A stretch of 64,000 nt of DNA from Coix lacryma-jobi var. lacryma-jobi (GCA_009763385.1 CM019824.1:142607705-142671704), one strand, 5' to 3'. Positions 12,060 through 24,273 are shown, numbered from the stretch's first letter. Notes: a model not told the origin generated them from the sequence alone. Numbers and translations: made by a program.

Positions 12060-12275
12060 TCTGAAAAAACTCGCCAAATTAATTTCAGCTCCCATGAGAA
12101 CCTTCGCTTCTTCGAAATATACAAGTCAACAAACATGATGGAAGCAGCCGCAATCATTACCTCTTTTATGTAAGTATATAGAACCACAAATTTTTGGTCC
12201 AATTAAAGTTTGCTTGAAACATTTTTTTTCAGAAATAGGGACGTTTCTGATGTTAGCCTCCATAACAAAGAACTG
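12060..12275. repeat. Diverged direct duplication, copy 1
   Basis: This segment aligns by eye with 14530-14735 in the same orientation. Shared blocks include CTTCTTCGAA(A)TATA, AAAGCAGCAGCCACAAT-like text, TTTTGGTCC..TTAAAGTTTGCTTGAAA, and AATAGGGAC..TGATNTTNNCCTCC. No coding frame is shared. Confidence 0.65.
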
Positions 12276-12481
12276 TTCCAATTCTTTCTACATAGAAATG
12301 ATACGCATAGTATAGTCCAAATTTATACCACTATAGCATTGCACACTCCCTCGGTTACAAAGGAAGATGTTTTAGGTTTGTCTACAAATTTGGTGTCAAT
12401 TGTCTACAAATTTGACCAAGTTCAATGATGGGTTTAATGCAACTTTTTTTGTGTTGTACAATTTGGTCACACTATAAAATA

Positions 12482-12872
12482 AGAGTACTCCAATAGTTCC
12501 AAAAAATCAATTGGTAAAAAAGTTGGAAAAATATTTGTTGGGTTCCTCCAACTGTTTTCAAAATCTCACTCCTAAAACATAAGTGCAATTTTGCATCACA
12601 AATCAGGCCTATTTCATATCACCCTCAACTAGTTTTATACTTTCTTTCTCTTTTGTACATTTGTGTTGAGAACCATATCCTTCCCCACGACCTTCCACCT
12701 CCAGATTGGTCGATTGATACATGCGCATATATTTTTGTGTCATTGGTTTGATTTTCCCAAGGGCGAAAAGATTGAGAGTTGAGATAAGGAGTTGTTTGAA
12801 AGCGTTTTTTTCCATCTTGCCAAATAAATCAAAATTGGAAGTGAGTTTTGAGAACACTTGGAGATACTCTAA
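12482..12872. mobile_element. Tourist-like MITE
   Basis: The left end AGAGTACTCCAATAGTTCC pairs with the inverse of the right end GAACACTTGGAGATACTCT. About 390 bp, AT-rich. Short antisense frames inside (12609-12905) have no recognisable domain. Confidence 0.5.
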
Positions 12873-12933
12873 GAAGTTGGACGTAGGATCAAACAAAAAT
12901 AACACATTAATAAATTTTAAAAAGGAGTAGTCT

Positions 12934-12959
12934 AGAGAGAGAGAGAGAGAGAGAGAGAG
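12934..12959. repeat. (GA)n microsatellite
   Basis: Uninterrupted AG dinucleotide run of about 13 units. Confidence 0.95.
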
Positions 12960-13016
12960 TTATACTCATGCACGTTTCACCTCCAAAGCAAACAAAAGTA
13001 GAGGAAGAAAACATAT

Positions 13017-13337
13017 TCTATAACAAGTTCTTGAGAACCAAATTAAAGGTGAGAGCCACTCCATGATAATTGTATTAAAGCTCTCCTGAAATTTATAGTT
13101 TAATGGCCTATTTGAATCAATTTTGAATAATTAGAATCTTTGTTGTGATTGTGATTGTGATTATGATAATATGCATTATGTCTATAACAAGTTCTTGAGA
13201 ACCAAATTAAAGGTGAGAGCCACTCCATGATAATTGTATTAAAGCTCTCCTCAAATTTATAGTTTAATGACCTATTTGAATCACTTTTGAATAATTAGAA
13301 TCTTTGTTGTGAATGTGATTATGATAATATGCATTAA
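13017..13337. repeat. 164-bp tandem duplication
   Basis: The unit beginning TCTATAACAAGTTCTTGAG at 13017 recurs at 13181. The two copies differ at only a few bases (CTGAAATT/CTCAAATT, GGCCTA/GACCTA, GTGATTGTGATT/GAATGTGATT). Confidence 0.9.
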
Positions 13338-13459
13338 GGATTGTACCAGTCCATGTTATTTGTAATCATAAATAATTATGGTGTTGGATTATTGTCGATT
13401 GATGTAGAGTCTCGTTTTCATATCTTTGAGGTGAATTATAGCATTCTAATAATTTAATA

Positions 13460-13718
13460 CTCCCTCCATCCTAAATTATAAGACATTCCAAGAATCTTGG
13501 AGAGTCAAAGTTTTTCAACTTTGACCAAATTTATATAATAAGATAATAATATTTATGATATCAACTAAGTGCAATTAGATTCTTCATTAGTTATATTTCC
13601 ATAATATGTATATTTGATGGTATAAATCTTTATATTTTTCTCTATGATTTTGGTCAAAGTTGAAAAACTTTGACTCTCCAAGATTCTTGGAACGTCTTAT
13701 AATTTGGAATGGAGGGAG
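13460..13718. mobile_element. Stowaway MITE
   Basis: The element has CTCCCTCC...GGAGGGAG ends, is 259 bp, and is flanked by TA on both sides (13458-13459 and 13719-13720). The arms are long near-perfect inverted repeats (AAGAATCTTGGAGAGTCAAAG against CTTTGACTCTCCAAGATTCTT). This is the canonical grass Stowaway (Tc1/mariner-derived) structure. Confidence 0.92.
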
Positions 13719-14204
13719 TATTTTTGAATTATTATACTACATCTCATAATTTTAGGTGTTTGGATTACCTAGATATTATTTCATTTGATTACTATAATTC
13801 ACATGCGGTCGAAATGATCTCTATGTGTAGTACCTCGATCTAACATGAATAAAACTTCAGTAAGCACTAAGTTTTATATACAGTAGAGATTAATCCATAA
13901 GTTTCAAAAGCTTATACTTTGAGAACTTCATACATATAAATTTGCATCGACTTTCCAGTCCAAATAAATTAATAGCACTAGTGCATGCATGAAATTTGAG
14001 CATGTGAAATATGTAAAAGGTACCAATATATAAAGGCTTTATGCCATCAAATACACATGTGGTGACTGTCGACTCAGTCTTTCGAATGTGTCCGTTTATA
14101 GGTAGCTGAGTATGTACATATACGAGTGTCTATGTTTATACAGTGTGATTAAAAAAATGACATGCTACAATGGAACTGCAGCCGAGGTGATGATGACGGG
14201 TATA

Positions 14205-14456
14205 TACTCCCTTTGTAGACGTTTATGACAGCGACACGGTCTTTAAAACATAATTTTGACCTCTTATTTTTATAAAAATATTTATAGAAAAGTGATATAT
14301 GTATACTTTTATGAAAGTATTCTTCACGACAAATCTATTTATATAATTTTTATATTTGTAAACTTAGAAACTTAATAGTTATTGATGATTTATATTTCCA
14401 ATGTTTGACTCTAATCTTTTCTAAAACGACAACTAATAAGGGTATGGAGGAGTATA
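14205..14456. mobile_element. Degenerate Stowaway-like MITE
   Basis: The sequence opens ATATACTCCCTTTGTAGACGTTTATGACAGCG and closes GGTATGGAGGAGTATA. The arms are recognisable but much decayed compared with the element at 13460. Confidence 0.5.
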
Positions 14457-14529
14457 GCATAACAGCAACACACCAGACTACAAGAACTAAGAACTCTCAA
14501 GTACCTTTCGCAAGGGGAGAGAAAAAAAA

Positions 14530-14735
14530 GATTCGCTAATTTTCAGTTGCCACGGGAACATTTGCTTCTTCGAATATATATTCAGTATCTGTATGTTGAA
14601 AGCAGCAGCCACAATAATTTATTTCTCCCATTTTTGGTTTTATGCAACTGGTTTTGGTCCATGAAAGTTTGCTTGAAAAATTTGACTTGCTTTCATAAAT
14701 AGGGACTTACCTGATATTGACCTCCGCAATGAACA
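14530..14735. repeat. Diverged direct duplication, copy 2
   Basis: Partner of 12060-12275, about 2.4 kb away in the same orientation. The intervening sequence contains the Stowaway elements and the 164-bp duplication. Confidence 0.65.
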
Positions 14736-15645
14736 CGTGTCCTAGCTAATTATTTGCACATATAAATTATATATACGTAGCAAAAACACAGGGGAAGACC
14801 CCTGCTCATATAGACATGCTCGTTATTATGGTCAAATTTTGTACCCCTAGCTATAACGATAGCTTCAGGTAGTCCATAATTGAGACCTTTTATTGACAAC
14901 TCTGTACATATTCCATAATTGTCACGCCGTGAAAACACCCTATATAGCATTAATTAAAAATCTAGAAACAGATAGCCCACGAGTGGATGGACTTGCGCAC
15001 CACCATCCAACAAAGAGACGGCACCGTATGATCCCGTATCCCCTGCGTGTCCAGCCAAGATCATTCCAGTTACAGCTTACAACCTACAAGTGGCCACGAC
15101 AAAGACAGGCAGCTTGCAACCACCACCACGCCACACACACACACGGGACGACTCGACTCGTACAACTGTACAAGCACAGCACGCGCGAGCACGAACCGCG
15201 ACGACGACGAGCGAGCAAGAGCAACGGCACCAAACCACCTTTTTTTGGCAACTGACTGAAGTCGCGCGCGGAAATCCCCGTCCTGCCCTGACCACCTCGC
15301 GGCCGCAAGTCAAACCGGGCGCGCTAGTGCTATTAGCTATAGGTAGCGCCATGCCGCCATCTATCCGCGACCCGCAGGCCGCGCAGGCGGGGTCGTCGGG
15401 ACTCGGCCCTCGGGAACGGACCAGTCACCAGTGATATACCAAACCCAGGCCGCGAAACAAACCAGTCGCCGCCCTCCCGGCTACCTCCCTCGCAGACACG
15501 CAGCGCGCGTGGCATTGCGTTTGCGCGGCCTGCTCTGCTTCTCTCCAGCCCCGCGATCGACCAGCGTCCAGCGACCTCTCTCTCCTCCGCATCCTATCCT
15601 CTCCTACCGCTCGCGATCACCCGGCCGCGCGCAGAGCACCGCGAC

Positions 15646-18600
15646 ATGGCCCCCGCCGCGCCGGTGACGTCGTCGCCGGGTGCACCGGAGGAGGACGAGG
15701 GGAGGAGGAAGCCGGCGCACCCGCGGATTCCCAACGGGCACGTCACGATCGTGGTCCCAAACGACGACGGCCACGAGTTGCCCGCCTCCTCCTCCTCCTG
15801 CAACGACGGCGCGGGCGCGGGAGCGGCCGACGCCCCAGAGGAGGTGAGGGAGGACGAGGAGGAGGAGGAGCGGCCGCGGCCACCGCCGCCGCGGGCGCCG
15901 ATGTCCTCGCTGTGGCGCCCGGCGCTGGCGGTGCTGGCGCTGGCGGCGCTCGCGGTGGCGGGCTACGTCTGCCTGTACGCGGACGGGGACGCCGCCGCGG
16001 CCTGGCGGTTTCTGGAGACGCGGGAGGACGACGACGACGACCCGGCCGGCCGCAGGTCCTTCCTGCTGCCGCTCTACCCGAAGCCACGCCGCGGCGGGGC
16101 CACCGGCAAGCGGGCCAGCGGCGTCGACTTCCCGCTCACCGGCAACATCCGCCCCGATGGGTGCGTGTGCAGTCGCTGCGAGAATTCAATTCGGTTCCGT
16201 AACTCTGCTCTGTCCAACCGTAACTCTTCGTCCATTCTCCTGTTACGTTCTCCAACAAACTGGGTTTCCGGGAATTCGTCTTTGGTTCCTTGAACCCGCT
16301 TTTCTGTGGGGATCCAATTAAAAGGTCTGCTGCGTTCTTACTTTCTCGCTCAATGCGGGGCTCTCGTTCGCGGACACTCCTGGACAGTTTCCGATCATGT
16401 CCAGTCTGTCGGCTTCTATTTGCGGGAGATTTTGCACGATTTTGGGTGATTTTGAGTCCGCCGCCTCGTAATTGCGCGCATTTCTGTACAGTTTCCATGA
16501 TTTTGAGTCTGTTTTCATGTCTCCTTTTTCCATTCAGTTGGCTACGCCATGTTTCAGGGGCTCCACCAGTTATTAGAACAAGCCGCTCTGCTGTTTGTTT
16601 TCGGGGAGTAGTTGGAACTATCATTTGTTTAGTGCTAGTTGCAGTTGCAGAGTTCGTACTCTAGTCGTTCCTTCACAGAATTGGAAGTTTGACCATCATA
16701 CGGAGCCGTAGCCGTAACTCTTTCAATCATTTGGGATTTCATTCAGTAGGGTCTACTATCTCAAAGTTGTCTTATACTCGGATATACAACTGTCTTTAAA
16801 TTTTGGTTCAACAGTGCCGAATAAATTAGAGCGATACTGCTTTGTTGGCTTTGAAGTCAACACTCTTTGCCAACAAACGGACATATAATGACTATTTGAT
16901 GATTTAGACCGTCTTTTCTTGTTTATTATACATCCATTTGTCGGTAGGCCCTGATCACCGCTGTTTCTAACAACTAACATCGCATTATTTTCCTTCTAAA
17001 TGTTAATGTCTTTACCGGTGCAGGCTATACTACACTACTATGTCTTTTGGCAATCCTCCAAGGCCTTACTTTCTTGATGTTGATACTGGGAGCCATACAA
17101 CATGGATACAGTGCGACGTGCCATGCAGAAGCTGTGGAAAGGTACACACCATTTTTTCAGCTTCATGATCTGTTTTACTACAATGTTGTTGCATGATGAG
17201 CGTAATTGCCTAATTGGTGGTAACATCCATGTGCCCTTGTGGTTGAGGGGGCTGAAATCATGGGTCGCTCAAAGTCCCCATTCGAAATTCTTCTTGTTCA
17301 TGATTAGCTGGGTTGTCCCAAGTTCACTGGATTCTGTAATAAACATTATTCAATGTTGTTACAGGGAGCTCACCCTTTATATAGGCCTACGCGGACGAAT
17401 AGAGTTCCTGCCAGTGATCCACTTTGTGAAGGAGTCCAACCTGGCCCAAATCAGTGCGACTACGAGATCAGTTATGCTGACGGAAGCTCCTCTATGGGCG
17501 TTTACGTAAGGGATAATATGCAATTCATCAGTGAAGATGGTGAAAGGGAAAATGCAGACATTGTGTTTGGGTATGAGTCAACCTTCCAATAACTAATAAT
17601 AGCATGACATGTATAATGATGATTGTTGTTAGCACATTGTCTAAGAAACTAACTGCCATTTGTCCATCACATACAGGTGTGGATACGATCAGCAAGGAAT
17701 TCTTTTGAAGGCACTAGAAAATACTGATGGAACTCTCGGCCTGAGCAACCAGGCAGTAAGCCTTCCTACACAGCTGGCCAGCCGTGGTATTATTTCCAAC
17801 GCTTTTGGTCACTGTATGACGAGAGATCCCAGTGGTGGTGGTTATTTGTTTATTGGTGATGATTACATTCCCAGATGGGGAATGACTTGGGTCCCTATCC
17901 GAGATGGTCCAGCAGAGTAAGTTGCCTCTGTCCTAGGAAAATTAATTCAATTTCTGTGGCTATTATTCTTTCCTTGGATGTCATGCACCATTTTTAGCCA
18001 ATGCGATATGTTGTGTTTGCATTATACCCTCAACAATCTTACCATTTCTTGTCACTCTCGAGACCCCCAATCCATAAAAGGGGGAAACAATTGCCCAACT
18101 GCTTCTCTATAGCTCTTTACTCTCTCCATATTATCACACTGATGCTACAAGTTTGGTGAGTTTTTAGTCACTAGTTATAGTAATCACTGTCACCGTCCAC
18201 ACGCTTCAGGAAATGCCATGAAACTGACTTGCACCCAAAATCACAGATATTTAGTTGCAAAAAACAGGTGGAAGAATTGAAGGAATGGCTTTTTTTTGGG
18301 CCCGAGCACAATAGCCGACTAGCACTAGTTCCTGCAGCTGACCTAAAAAAAAGTTCATACAACATACTAGAAACTCTTCTACGTGGCATATGTATAAACA
18401 AAATTGCATATGAACACACTTTTATATAAAGTTTACATAATGAAAGTTAGGTAATATAACTGAAACTTTCTCTTTCTTTTGAGCTTCAGGGATATACGCA
18501 GAGCCCGAGTCAAGCAAGTAAACCACGGGGATCAGCAGCTGAATGTGCAAGGGAAGTTGACTCAAATGATCTTTGACACTGGGTCCACATATACATATTT

Positions 18601-19376
18601 CCCAGATGAGGCGCTTATAAAATTGGTATCTTCGGTGAGTGTCAATTCTTCTATAGATGTAATCACAAAACAGATCAATTCTTATGTTTTCTTTTAATTT
18701 AACAGCTGAAGGTTGCATCCCCACGATTTGTACAAGATGACTCAGACAAAACGCTTCCCTTCTGCATGAAAGCTGATTTTCCAGTGAGGTAACATGATCG
18801 AAATCTCCCAATTGAATATGTCTTTTTTGGTAAATTGACATGCGTTTTTTCAGATCTGTGGATGATGTGAAACATTTTTTCAAGCCCTTGAGTCTGGAAT
18901 TCGAGAAATGGTTTTTCTTCTCCAGAACCTTCAACATTCGTCCTGAAGATTACTTGATCATCAGTGTAGGTTCCCATGTGATGTTTCTTATATCTGATTA
19001 ACACTGTATACTCCATTTTCTCTTTGAAGTACCAGTAGTAGGTTCACTTACGATGGTTTTCCTGGGATTCATTTCAGGATAAGGGCAATGTCTGCCTGGG
19101 GGTGCTCAATGGATCAACGATCGGTTATGATTCAGTAATAATAGTCGGAGGTATTCAGTGGTCATTTTCTTGACAAATTTCCATTGCCCAATCTATTCCT
19201 GCTAAATTTATCCTTTCTTCCTATTTCTTGCAGACGTTTCCCTTCGTGGAAAATTGATTGCTTATGACAATGATAAGAATGAGGTCGGGTGGATTGATTC
19301 AGACTGCACCAACCCTCGCAAAAAAAGCAGAATTCCTTCCTTCCTGCGACGAGCGTTGCGCAACCAACTTCTGTAA
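15646..19376 (+). CDS. Membrane-anchored pepsin-like aspartyl protease (family A1), 9 exons
   Basis: Exons: 15646-16160, 17024-17141, 17365-17570, 17677-17916, 18490-18634, 18706-18788, 18854-18965, 19078-19150, 19234-19376. Every junction is GT-AG and the joined frame is open, giving 544 aa. The N-terminus (1-90) is acidic and proline-rich. A single hydrophobic segment at about 91-111 suggests a type II membrane anchor with the protease on the lumenal or outer side. The first catalytic Asp is in DTGS (about D192) and the second in FDTGS (about D389). Family hallmarks include GNPPRPYFLDVDTGS, CDYEISYADGSSS, FGCGYDQQG, GGGYLFIGDDY and a Cys-containing C-terminal half. It fits the plant 'aspartyl protease family protein 1' type of atypical A1 proteases; its substrate cannot be told from sequence. 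ATG context is GCGACATGG. The first exon is about 75% GC, normal for grass genes. The Copia-B insertion begins 335 bp past the stop. Confidence 0.9.
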
Positions 19377-19710
19377 ATACTACACAGATGCTACTGTGAA
19401 ATCGGCTGACCATGCTTGTTCTTACCGACGTGCAATCCTGCGTCGGAATTCTGAAACTGCCATGGAACCCTCCTCTTCTCTGGCCATAATCGTGTGGAGG
19501 AATGTAACTACGAGATAGGAAAAACGGTTACAAGACAGGGGGAAATAGAAAGGAAAGGTAGATAAGCATAACTAGTAGATTGTACTTTGTATTCTTGCTG
19601 CCTGTATATAGTCAAAAGAGGCAGGATCATGTTTGCTATGTACTAGAGATGTCACTCACTTTGCAAGACAAGAGCGGTGAAGCAATAATCGATAGCAGTT
19701 GTGATATTTG
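19377..19710 (+). other. 3' flank/UTR of the protease gene up to the Copia-B insertion
   Basis: A non-coding stretch between the protease stop codon and the first base of the Copia-B LTR. No canonical AATAAA was seen; AGCAATAATC at 19681 is a weak candidate. The 3' UTR may end shortly before, or run into, the inserted LTR. Confidence 0.4.
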
Positions 19711-20119
19711 TAAAGGGCCGAGAATGCAATAGCAAGGCGACCAGAGGGGGTGAATGGGAGCACAAAAAATTCTGTCAAAACTTTGACCTTTGTCCCACAA
19801 ATCAACCCCCAAAAACTTCGATCGAAACCGTGATGCCCACGACCCTTGGAAGATGGTGGATGATCCCTAGGATCACAGCGAGGCACCACAAAGCGATAGC
19901 AAACCAAAAGCCAAAAGCACCGGCACAAGTTCGATCCTTAGAAACCGAGTCCCAAACGTAGATTGAAGGCTACGTCGGGAAATCCCCAAATACCGATGCT
20001 AACAAGTAGCAAAGATACCTAGAGAGGTTCCTAGGTGAACTCTAGGGCCAAGCGAGAAGTCTGGAAACCTAGCAGAGAAGTCAGGAGGGCAAACGAACTA
20101 AACCGGAGCACACAACCGA

Positions 20120-20385
20120 TTCGCGGACTGTCCGGCCCTGAGGTCCCGGACTGTCCGGCCCTACTGCGGACTGTCCGCGAGCAGGTGGTGGACTGTCCGC
20201 CGGCCGAAAGTGCAAAACTGCACAGCTGCTGAAGTCCCCTGGTCGACTCGCGGACTGTTCGCGATCGACTACGGCGGACTGTCCGCCGGTCTAACAGCAG
20301 AAAAGTGACCGAGCCACGCAGCCACTGACCAGGCTTCCGACGCGCGGACTGTCCGCGCCCCCAGTGGCGGACTGTCCGCGGATGA
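20120..20385 (-). repeat. Array of eight CGGACTGTCCG palindromes in Copia-B LTR
   Basis: Eight copies of GGACTGTCC (one is GGACTGTTC) lie within 265 bp. Outer bases extend the palindrome differently in different copies: CCGGACTGTCCGG, GGCGGACTGTCCGCC and GCGCGGACTGTCCGCGC. Spacing is irregular. Confidence 0.9.
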
Positions 20386-21169
20386 ACAGATAGGGCGATT
20401 TCAGTCGCCCCTCTCACGAATCCTCTCAAATCCGAAACAAAACTCAATCCCACGTTCCCAAACTTAGACAGGATGATCCCAGGGTAGGTAGGAGACTATC
20501 CCCAAGAAATCATCCACTCAAATCAATTCAAACACCGGGAAATCGAAAGGGGAGGAGTATGAATGAAAAAGCGCCACGAAAACGAAATCAACCCGATCTA
20601 CTTGTTCGTGAGGAGTTAGATGAATTCCTTCAGTGGAAATGATCTCCTCACTGTAAAGAACAAGTTGATTCAAACGGATTTCGCAAAGACGCAGTAGAGA
20701 GGGAGATAGAGTGACGGGAAAATCGCGGAGAAACGAAGAACGCGAAGAACACGAACACAACGCGAATCAAGTCATCGATCTGCAACCGTGTACCTACCAC
20801 AAGCTACAACAGTGAGGTTACGGCCTCACATCCTCAAAATCTCCAGTACACAGAGGTATGGTTCTTTGCGGATCTCAGTAGCTACAGCAGGGGATTGGGA
20901 GAGCAGGAAACCCTAGAAGCAAAGAGCAAATGACTGAGATAGAATGAGAGGAGGGTGTCTCCCTCTACTTATCCTAATTCTAATTCCTACTCTACCCCTC
21001 TCTAATTACAGAGCGAACGAGCTAAACCCTAGGGTTTTTCTGGACCAACTCGAAGATGCTAGTGATCCGACGGCCACGCCCGCACAACTGGTAGCGTTGC
21101 CTCGACGCAACCTCACTGATTGCCGCCACGTGCCGCCACCGCTCTGTTTGTCCTTTTCCCGGACGTCGC

Positions 21170-21440
21170 ACCCCCGGTTTTGTGGCCCAAACCGGGAAAC
21201 CAGCCTTCATGACCGACCCCCGGTTTTGAGGCCCAAACCGGGAAACCAGCCGTCCATCGCCTGAGTTTTGTGGACCAAACTCAGAAACCCGCAGCACCCA
21301 GGTTTTGAGGCCCAAACCTGGAAACCGTCCTCAGCCCGAGTGTTGTGGCCCAAACTCGGAAACCATCAGCGCCCAGGTTTTGAGGCCCAAACCTGGAAAC
21401 CGTCCACTCGGTGGTTTTTCTATGGCTCAACCACCAAACC
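21170..21440 (-). repeat. Seven-hairpin array, copy 1 (Copia-B left LTR)
   Basis: Seven imperfect units of about 37-46 bp, each containing an ~8-bp inverted repeat around a short constant loop. On the - strand the units read like CCAGGTTT-GGGCCTCA-AAACCTGG. Stems differ between units but stay paired. See the separate finding. Confidence 0.88.
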
Positions 21441-21785
21441 GAACCGTAGAGGGGATGCACCGTCCGTGCACCCCATCCACCGACACGTGTCTCTAGGTCC
21501 TCGACCCAAGCAACACCGTGCCCGCAAGTCTTCGCTCGTTGCTATCCCAGGCTGTCAGCCACCACAGCTGATCCTCGGGCCACCGGTCCCTCAGTCCAAG
21601 CCTCACGTCCGTCCTTCGCCACTCTCGGTCCATCGGCACGACACGTCTCTACTTGACCTTCACCTTGCCTCTGATCACTGTATCCATGCTCGACACCTGC
21701 ACAACACAAGTCAAAGAACATGCGCATTATCCTAGTTGACAATCACTCATCACTCAGAGACTCAGCATACACCCATGTATCCGCA

Positions 21786-22355
21786 ATCTCCCCCTTGATG
21801 AGTGCATTGTCAACTACCAACACAAATCATAATTGAATAGAGGAATGAAGGAAGAAAGAGGGAGAGGAAACTCAACCAAATGACCCAAAAGCATAGCAAA
21901 GCCGGAGAAGGTCAAGTGGAAAGAGCAAGACAACTTGGTTCCCAAAGACATGGGCAACGACTCGACGCAACCAAGCAAAGCAAAGCTAGCCCTCAAGAAG
22001 AGGTAGAACAGGCTCAACACCGCTAGCGAGAAAACTCGATACCAATTGGAAAATCAACTGAGAATCAAGCAAAACAAAGCTAGCCCTCAAGAAGAGGCAG
22101 AACGGGCTCAACACCGCTAGCGAAGCAGCTCAATACCAATTGTTACCAATCTCAAAAACAAAAAGAGATCAATACCAATTGAAGAGCTGAAAATGAGCTG
22201 AAAATGTTTGCTAGTCCCTCAAGAAAGAGGCAAAGACTCAACACAACTAGCAAACTCCCCCTCAACTAGTGCACACAACTCAGGGAACTCATGATTTGTC
22301 AATATTTTCTCCCCTTTAGTTGAAAATGCACCATCAAGCAACTGTGCACACGCAC
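21786..22355 (-). mobile_element. Copia-B internal remnant with PPT and a 94-bp duplication
   Basis: The polypurine tract TCAAGGGGGAGAT (- strand, 21787-21798) abuts the LTR. A ~75-bp block containing AAAGCTAGCCCTCAAGAAG occurs twice with a period of about 94 bp (21972-22048 and 22066-22141). No pol domain is recognisable, so integrase and RT were lost here by deletion or replacement. Confidence 0.6.
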
Positions 22356-22613
22356 TCAAATGTCTCCCCTTGACAGAATATCTCCCTCCAGAAATGCATA
22401 TGAGTAAAAATGCAAGTTAGAAACAAGAGCAACATCGCGCAACACAAAGTGCTCATTAACTCGCACAGACCCACGAGACAGCACCTTACCTTTGCTGTTG
22501 TCGCCGAAGGTGATAAACTCATTTCCGGCGACCGGACTAAGACTGGAGAACCACTTGGCGTTTCCGGTCATGTGCCTCGAACACCCGGAATCCACCAACC
22601 AAACGTTCTCCAA
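22356..22613 (-). pseudogene. Copia-B aspartic protease remnant
   Basis: The frame begins ENVWLVDSGCSRHMTGN, the Copia retropepsin signature (DSGCSRHMTG), and runs about 85 residues. It then loses similarity to the expected pre-integrase region and stops. It is separated by a stop and frame change from the gag frame at 22628. Confidence 0.8.
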
Positions 22614-22627
22614 TCGTTTTACCTACA

Positions 22628-24268
22628 TCAATAAAAAGACATAGGGTGAGCATACGGTCCAACACTGGGGTTAGTGAAGTAGGGAGAATACCAGTGTTGG
22701 GCCGGCTGCTCAAAAGAACGGTTAGCAGAAAAACCATTCCTAGCACGCCTACGGGAAGAGCGATCACCACGTAGAGGAAAACGTGGTCTGCTAAGGGAGG
22801 AGCGTCCATCGCGATACTCAAAACGCGGTGGGGGAAAACGCTCAACTACAAAGCCACCGCCACGGGGTCCATAGCCTACAACTGCAGGCTCCCGCCGGGC
22901 ACGACCTTCTCGCGGCCTTGGCCTAGGAACTTGAGGTTTTGGACCTCTAGGCCTAGCAGCACGCCTCTGAACATTCGGCACATGTACATCATGGAAAGGA
23001 TGATACATGTTCGTGTTGTTCATCTCCTTTGCACGGCGCGCCTCTCTCTTGCGCCGAAAGCAAAAATCACTCAAGTGTCCATCTCTCCCACAATGCTCAC
23101 AACGGTACCTCACCGCTCTCAAAGGGGGTTGTTGGTACTCATGGTAGTGGGTGTGGATCACTTTGCCCTTCTGTGGCATAAGCTCCTCTTGGATGGGTGG
23201 CATGGTGTCAAGCTTGTTCTTGAGGTGGTTTGGTTTTGGAGCCCATGATTGTTTCTTGGGTGGAGCTCTTGGAGGTTCAACAAAGACCCCATCCTTGGTG
23301 TTAGGCTTGAAAGGCTCTTTGGGTGGAATCTTGGTAAGCTTGGGAGTAGTGGTGGAGTTGGGCTTCTCACATGGGTTAAGACCACTCGACTCTCTAATCT
23401 TCCCAAAAGACGAAACATCAACACCCGGAGCAAAACCTACACCAGGACCTCCAGCAGCTCGCTTGAATTGGGAGATCATCATCCCAAGCTGTGGCTCACC
23501 ACTAGACACCCATGACAAGATGGTCCGAAGGTATGTGTTTTCCTCTTCGGTTTGCATCTTGTCATGCTTCACGTTGGCTATCTCCATCTCCAAACCCTCA
23601 CAAAGAACACACCTGGATACACAAGTGCTACCTGAGCTGGCCTTCTCAAGAGACACAATCTTGACATTCTTCTCTGCCAACTCGGTTTGCAAGCCAGCAC
23701 AGGACTTGCATGCACCCAATAGCAAGGATCTAGCCTTCAGCTCATCCACCTCTCCTACCAACACAGCATACTTGCTTCTCAAAGTGAGAAGGTCAGTCAT
23801 GTGTGTGGTGCACATCTCACACTCCTCCTCATCGGTAACAACTACGGTGGACTTGACAAGTTCCTTCACCGTATCCTCCCACTTCTGCCTAAACTCCTTG
23901 TGCTCTCTAGCAGCACGCCTAAGCAACTTATCCTGACTAAGGAGCGCGGCAGTAAGTTTCTCGACCTCAGCAGAAAGCTCGTCGGGGGTCAGAGATACCT
24001 GGGAGGTGTCGTCGTCGTCGTTCCGAGGAGTGTCCTCCAGCTCGCCGTCCACCTCTTTGCCGAGGGCCATGGTGCAGAAGCCCTCGTAGTCAGCGAAGAA
24101 GCAGAGGCCGTTGAGCTTGTCCTCGATCCTCTTCTTCTTCTCGGACTCGTCGTCGCTTGAGGAAGCGGAGTCGTCATCCGAGTCGTCGACGTCGCTGAGC
24201 ATGGCGAAGAACGCACGCTGCTCAGCCTGGGCCTTCTCCAAGTACTTCGTCTTGATGTACTCCTTGTT
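22628..24268 (-). pseudogene. Copia-B gag, C-terminal part (downstream of the Gypsy-1 insertion)
   Basis: An open frame of about 546 codons continues the gag frame interrupted at the GAAGC target site. It has a Ser/Asp-rich acidic stretch (DVDDSDDDSASSSDDES), a long helical region with Cys pairs, then a second CCHC zinc knuckle (CEHCGRDGHLSDFC) and an Arg/Pro-rich tail ending at Tyr before a stop. This part has no internal stop over 1.6 kb although the N-terminal part has three. The normal promoter-proximal half now lies 14 kb away, so it cannot be expressed as one gag. Confidence 0.8.
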
Positions 24269-24273
24269 GAAGC
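24269..24273 (+). other. Gypsy-1 target-site duplication, left copy
   Basis: GAAGC precedes the TG of the 5' LTR, and an identical GAAGC follows the 3' LTR at 38389-38393. The match fixes both ends of the element. Confidence 0.95.

Larger units (their letters stand above)
19711..21785 (-). repeat. Copia-B 3' LTR (element runs on the - strand)
   Basis: 2,075 bp. Read on the - strand it begins TGCGGATACATGGGTG and ends CGGCCCTTTA, where the final CA has decayed to TA. It aligns along its length with 39424-41481 and, for its first ~1.3 kb, with 57923-59228. Confidence 0.9.

Noticed and set aside
15743..16087. Pro/Arg-rich ORF antisense to protease exon 1, and the + frame at 15912-16202
   Set aside because: Shadow frames of a ~75% GC first exon; the spliced protease model accounts for the sequence.
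20120..20385. CRISPR-like array
   Set aside because: The units are short palindromes with irregular spacing inside an LTR of a plant retroelement, with no cas genes.
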